A stretch of 60,000 bases of DNA, from positions 150,909,744 to 150,969,743 of the forward strand of contig NC_081407.1 of assembly GCF_030272615.1 (NCBI RefSeq), given 5' to 3'. Position 1 is the stretch's first letter. Each line of letters opens with the position of its first letter. The position numbers and the translations under genes are program-made. This DNA comes from Cryptomeria japonica. Its lineage: Eukaryota; Streptophyta; Pinopsida; Cupressales; Cupressaceae. Positions 57,711 through 60,000 of the stretch are shown piece after piece. The notes beneath the pieces were generated by a model. That model was not told the DNA's origin. It worked only from the letters and a program-made list of their open reading frames with translations, and did not search any database.

Positions 57711-59098
57711 TGTAGTCACATAAATCTGTCCAATTTCATTAAATGAATATTTCGTATTTACTTGATTAAAAATCCACTAGCCTACAGTTAATTAAATTAA
57801 TATTTAATTAATTCATCTTCAAACATTCTCCTATTAATTAAATAAATTATTCAATTTATTTTAATTCATTCATTCAACCAAATTCACACTCAATTAAATG
57901 AATAAATCATATTTATTTCATTTAATCCCCTTTTCCTCTTTTAAATAAATTAAATAAAACATTTATTTAAATCATTTATCCCCCACTTGCATTTTCCTAC
58001 AAATGCAACTTGCACACATTTATTGAAATAAATTAATTTTATTTTAATTAAAATTCTTATTTTCCCTCACCCACCAAATCCACTTGCAATCCTAAACCCC
58101 CTTCTAGATTCTTCTAAACCCTTCCTAATTAACCTAATCCATCCCCTAATTATTGTCACATTCCTAAGCAACTTGGAGTCACTTCTCAAAGACTTCAAAG
58201 TCTTTGAAAAGCATTTAATGTTTTGTGTGTTCAACAATTTAACCTCTAAAAGTCTTCCAAACCACTTATGGCTCTTACATGACCATTAATGGCTCTTACA
58301 TAATCATTTATGGTTAATTCAACTTACATTCATGTGTCTCTTCAAGCTTTTATTGCTTTGACCATGGTTATCCCTTTTGCCTTTACACAAGAATTTATTC
58401 ATTCAACCTAACCTTGACCTTAACTCCCAAGTTAACTCTCAGGTCATGTCAAGCATTTAATGTTTATTCCCTCTCCTCTCAACCTATCTCATATTGACAC
58501 TTGTCATCCTGGAATTGGGTTGAAAGCCCTTCACATGGATTTTATATCATTCAATCCTAACCCTTGTTGAGATTACTCAATTTCAACCATCCATTGCTCC
58601 ATTTTTCCTATAAATAGAGCCCATTTCTTCATAATCCAGATCCTAAAACTTGTATGCATTTAAGTTATAGTGAATTCTAGAGAGCATTTAGCATAAATTA
58701 CTAATATATTGTTATTTTGGCCTAAAATAAATCATTTTAGCATCATAGCATCTAATATTAGCTTTTGTTCGCATTTGCATAGTATTTTAGAGTAAACATT
58801 TCAATCTTGAACATCCATAAGAATCCATAGTGCAAAAAGCTGCTGAGAGCTACACTAATTTGGAACTTGGAGAGGAGAGGAACAAAGGAGAAGGAGCTAA
58901 GAGCATGTTAGAAGGCATTTGGAGATGTCTTGTTATATTTATTTTCATAGTTAAATATTTCTTCATGTTTTTAGTGTCTCTTTTGATATGCCTGCTTAGA
59001 TTAGTTTTTGGTTGATTAACACTAACAATTTCTTGTGTTTTTGTGTGTTATACGACCACAGGCTTTAGTCTAACCATTGTGTATTTTGCAGAGCATCA
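57711..59098 (+). repeat. 5' LTR of a further gypsy-type element
   Basis: The sequence begins TGTAGTCACATAAATCTGTCC, which is related to the TGTAGACACCTAAAATTGTCC start of the solo LTRs. It is rich in TTAATTAAATAA and has a TATA box TATAAATA (58609-58616). It probably ends at GAGCATCA (59097-59098), two bases before a TGG-starting PBS candidate, giving about 1.39 kb. No second copy is in the window, because the element continues past 60000. A 61-codon frame (58830-59015) inside it is unremarkable. Confidence 0.65.
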
Positions 59099-59100
59099 TT

Positions 59101-59118
59101 TGGTGAACTTGACGTGAA
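59101..59118 (+). promoter_or_regulatory. Candidate primer binding site
   Basis: TGGTGAACTTGACGTGAA follows the LTR end after two bases. PBS sequences start TGG because tRNAs end CCA. I cannot name the tRNA. The position is right, the identity is inference. Confidence 0.45.
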
Positions 59119-59186
59119 ACCAACACAAGAATTTTCTACAAAGTACTAATTTTTTTTGTTTTAATTGTCACACAGGTCATGCTTCG

Positions 59187-59440
59187 ACACTTTTGTTCGT
59201 GTTCTAGCGCTATGGCCATTTAGTAGTTTAGCGCTTTTGTTTCTACAATAAGGCTATTGTTCAAAGTTTAGCGCTTTTGCATATATTCTAGCACTTTTAT
59301 CTTTTAATTAGTGCGTTTGTTTAGGTTTTAGCACTTTTGTCCTGCTGCATAAATATCCTATTTTAGCGCTTTTGTCTTCCTTTTAGCGTGTTTGTGTTAA
59401 GTAGCGCTTCTGTTTGCACACAAAGTAGCGCTATTGTAAC
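59187..59440 (+). repeat. Array of TAGCGCTTTTGT-like motifs
   Basis: About twelve copies of a 12-base motif lie at irregular spacing (12-35 bases), with starts near 59187, 59204, 59229, 59250, 59269, 59289, 59309, 59329, 59364, 59384, 59402 and 59426. Variants include TAGCACTTTTGT, TAGCGTGTTTGT and TAGCGCTATTGT. The core AGCGCT is self-complementary. The array lies in the untranslated leader shortly after the candidate PBS. Confidence 0.85.
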
Positions 59441-59582
59441 AGAACGTTGTAAAAAATTGTCATGTAACCGATAAAATAAATTTTCTTAGGCTTGTAGAAG
59501 CCCACCATATGGTCGGATTTTTCTAGCTGTTTTCTTCATGTGCAGGTTTTAAAAATAACCTTTTTAGCTTAAAAATCAAAAA

Positions 59583-59759
59583 CACTTCTTTTTGGTGTTC
59601 TAAAACTTACAAGCAAACTTTATTTCTTTACAAGTTAGGATCACTTCTTTTTGGTGCTCAAAAACTTACAAGCAAACTTTATTTCCTTGCAAGTCAGGTT
59701 CACTTCATTTGGTGCTTAAAATCAACAAAGCAAAATTTATTTCTTGCATCAAATTAAGA
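59583..59759 (+). repeat. Three 59-bp tandem repeats
   Basis: Units start CACTTC at 59583, 59642 and 59701, exactly 59 bases apart. Shared blocks are CACTTCTTTTTGGTG, AAAACTTACAAGCAAACTTT and ATTTCTTTACAAGT / ATTTCCTTGCAAGT. The third unit is more diverged. They lie downstream of the AGCGCT motif array in the same leader. Confidence 0.9.
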
Positions 59760-60000
59760 ATTCACAATCCACACTTCCATTTTTGGGCAACTAAAAAGAA
59801 TAATCAATTTGTCTTATTTTGCAAAACAATTATACTTCATGCATACATGCCCGTATTTCAGTTGACCAGGATTTCCAATTCTAGTTTACTCAAACACATT
59901 GCTTTTGAAGTTAAAAAGAACATCATGGTTGTTGGAGCAACATCTCCAAATAGATAAAACATCATTGCAATGACAAGTTAAAAAGAACAAGTATACTAGT
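59760..60000. other. Leader continuation, nothing recognised
   Basis: An 82-codon frame (59709-59957) overlaps the last tandem repeat and shows no known motif. It may be the start of the leader or gag region of the element beginning at 57711. Confidence 0.4.

Overview
This window looks like gene-poor, AT-rich intergenic DNA from a large plant nuclear genome. I see no intact host gene, no tRNA or rRNA, no operon structure and no CRISPR array. Almost everything recognisable is a plant-type transposable element: Ty1/copia and chromodomain Ty3/gypsy elements, a LINE with an RNase H domain, solo LTRs and a MITE. The style (deeply nested, old, decayed LTR elements with long LTRs and almost no genes in 60 kb) fits a gymnosperm or another very large plant genome, but nothing in the sequence fixes the species.

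Layout. 1-5343 is AT-rich spacer with one long TC microsatellite. 5344-17754 is an old copia element (Copia-A, + strand) with two diverged LTRs. Its middle is replaced by a minus-strand chromodomain gypsy (6864-13446) joined to a foreign LTR-like segment (13447-14693). 18242-25287 is a second copia element (Copia-B, - strand) with 1.2-kb LTRs, PBS, PPT and a perfect ACCTC target duplication. 26263-26747 is a MITE-like inverted-repeat element. 27629-28890 holds LINE reverse transcriptase and RNase H relics split by an LTR fragment. 29017-34117 is an unrecognised decayed ORF pair cut by a 3.3-kb TG...CA element (30555-33851) that itself carries a decayed unknown reading frame. 34620-36940 is a short LTR element with no recognisable protein.

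37221-44636 is a pair of roughly 1.7-2.0-kb direct repeats. Between them lies a decayed fragment resembling the cohesin factor PDS5, the only host-gene-derived sequence I can recognise. The left repeat holds a 1.7-kb insertion that contains a solo LTR with a perfect target duplication. 45509-48525 is a copia element (Copia-D) with gag, RT and RNase H remnants. It shares its LTR and gag family with the element at 51971-57109.

48869-57420 is a three-level nest. A gypsy-like gag/protease relic was split by a solo LTR (51241-57148, TSD AGAAG). That LTR was in turn split by a young non-autonomous copia element (51971-57109, TSD AGTCT). This copia encodes Gag, an aspartic protease motif and a long acidic tail of unknown family where integrase, RT and RNase H should be, and it has a very GC-rich leader. 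From 57711 another large LTR begins. Its leader carries about twelve copies of a TAGCGCTTTTGT-like motif and three 59-bp tandem repeats, and the element runs past the end of the window.

The most unusual objects are the Gag-plus-acidic-tail copia element, the PDS5-like fragment between direct repeats, the 3.3-kb element with an unknown ORF, and the palindromic AGCGCT motif leader. All family assignments come from reading motifs by eye. No database search was run.
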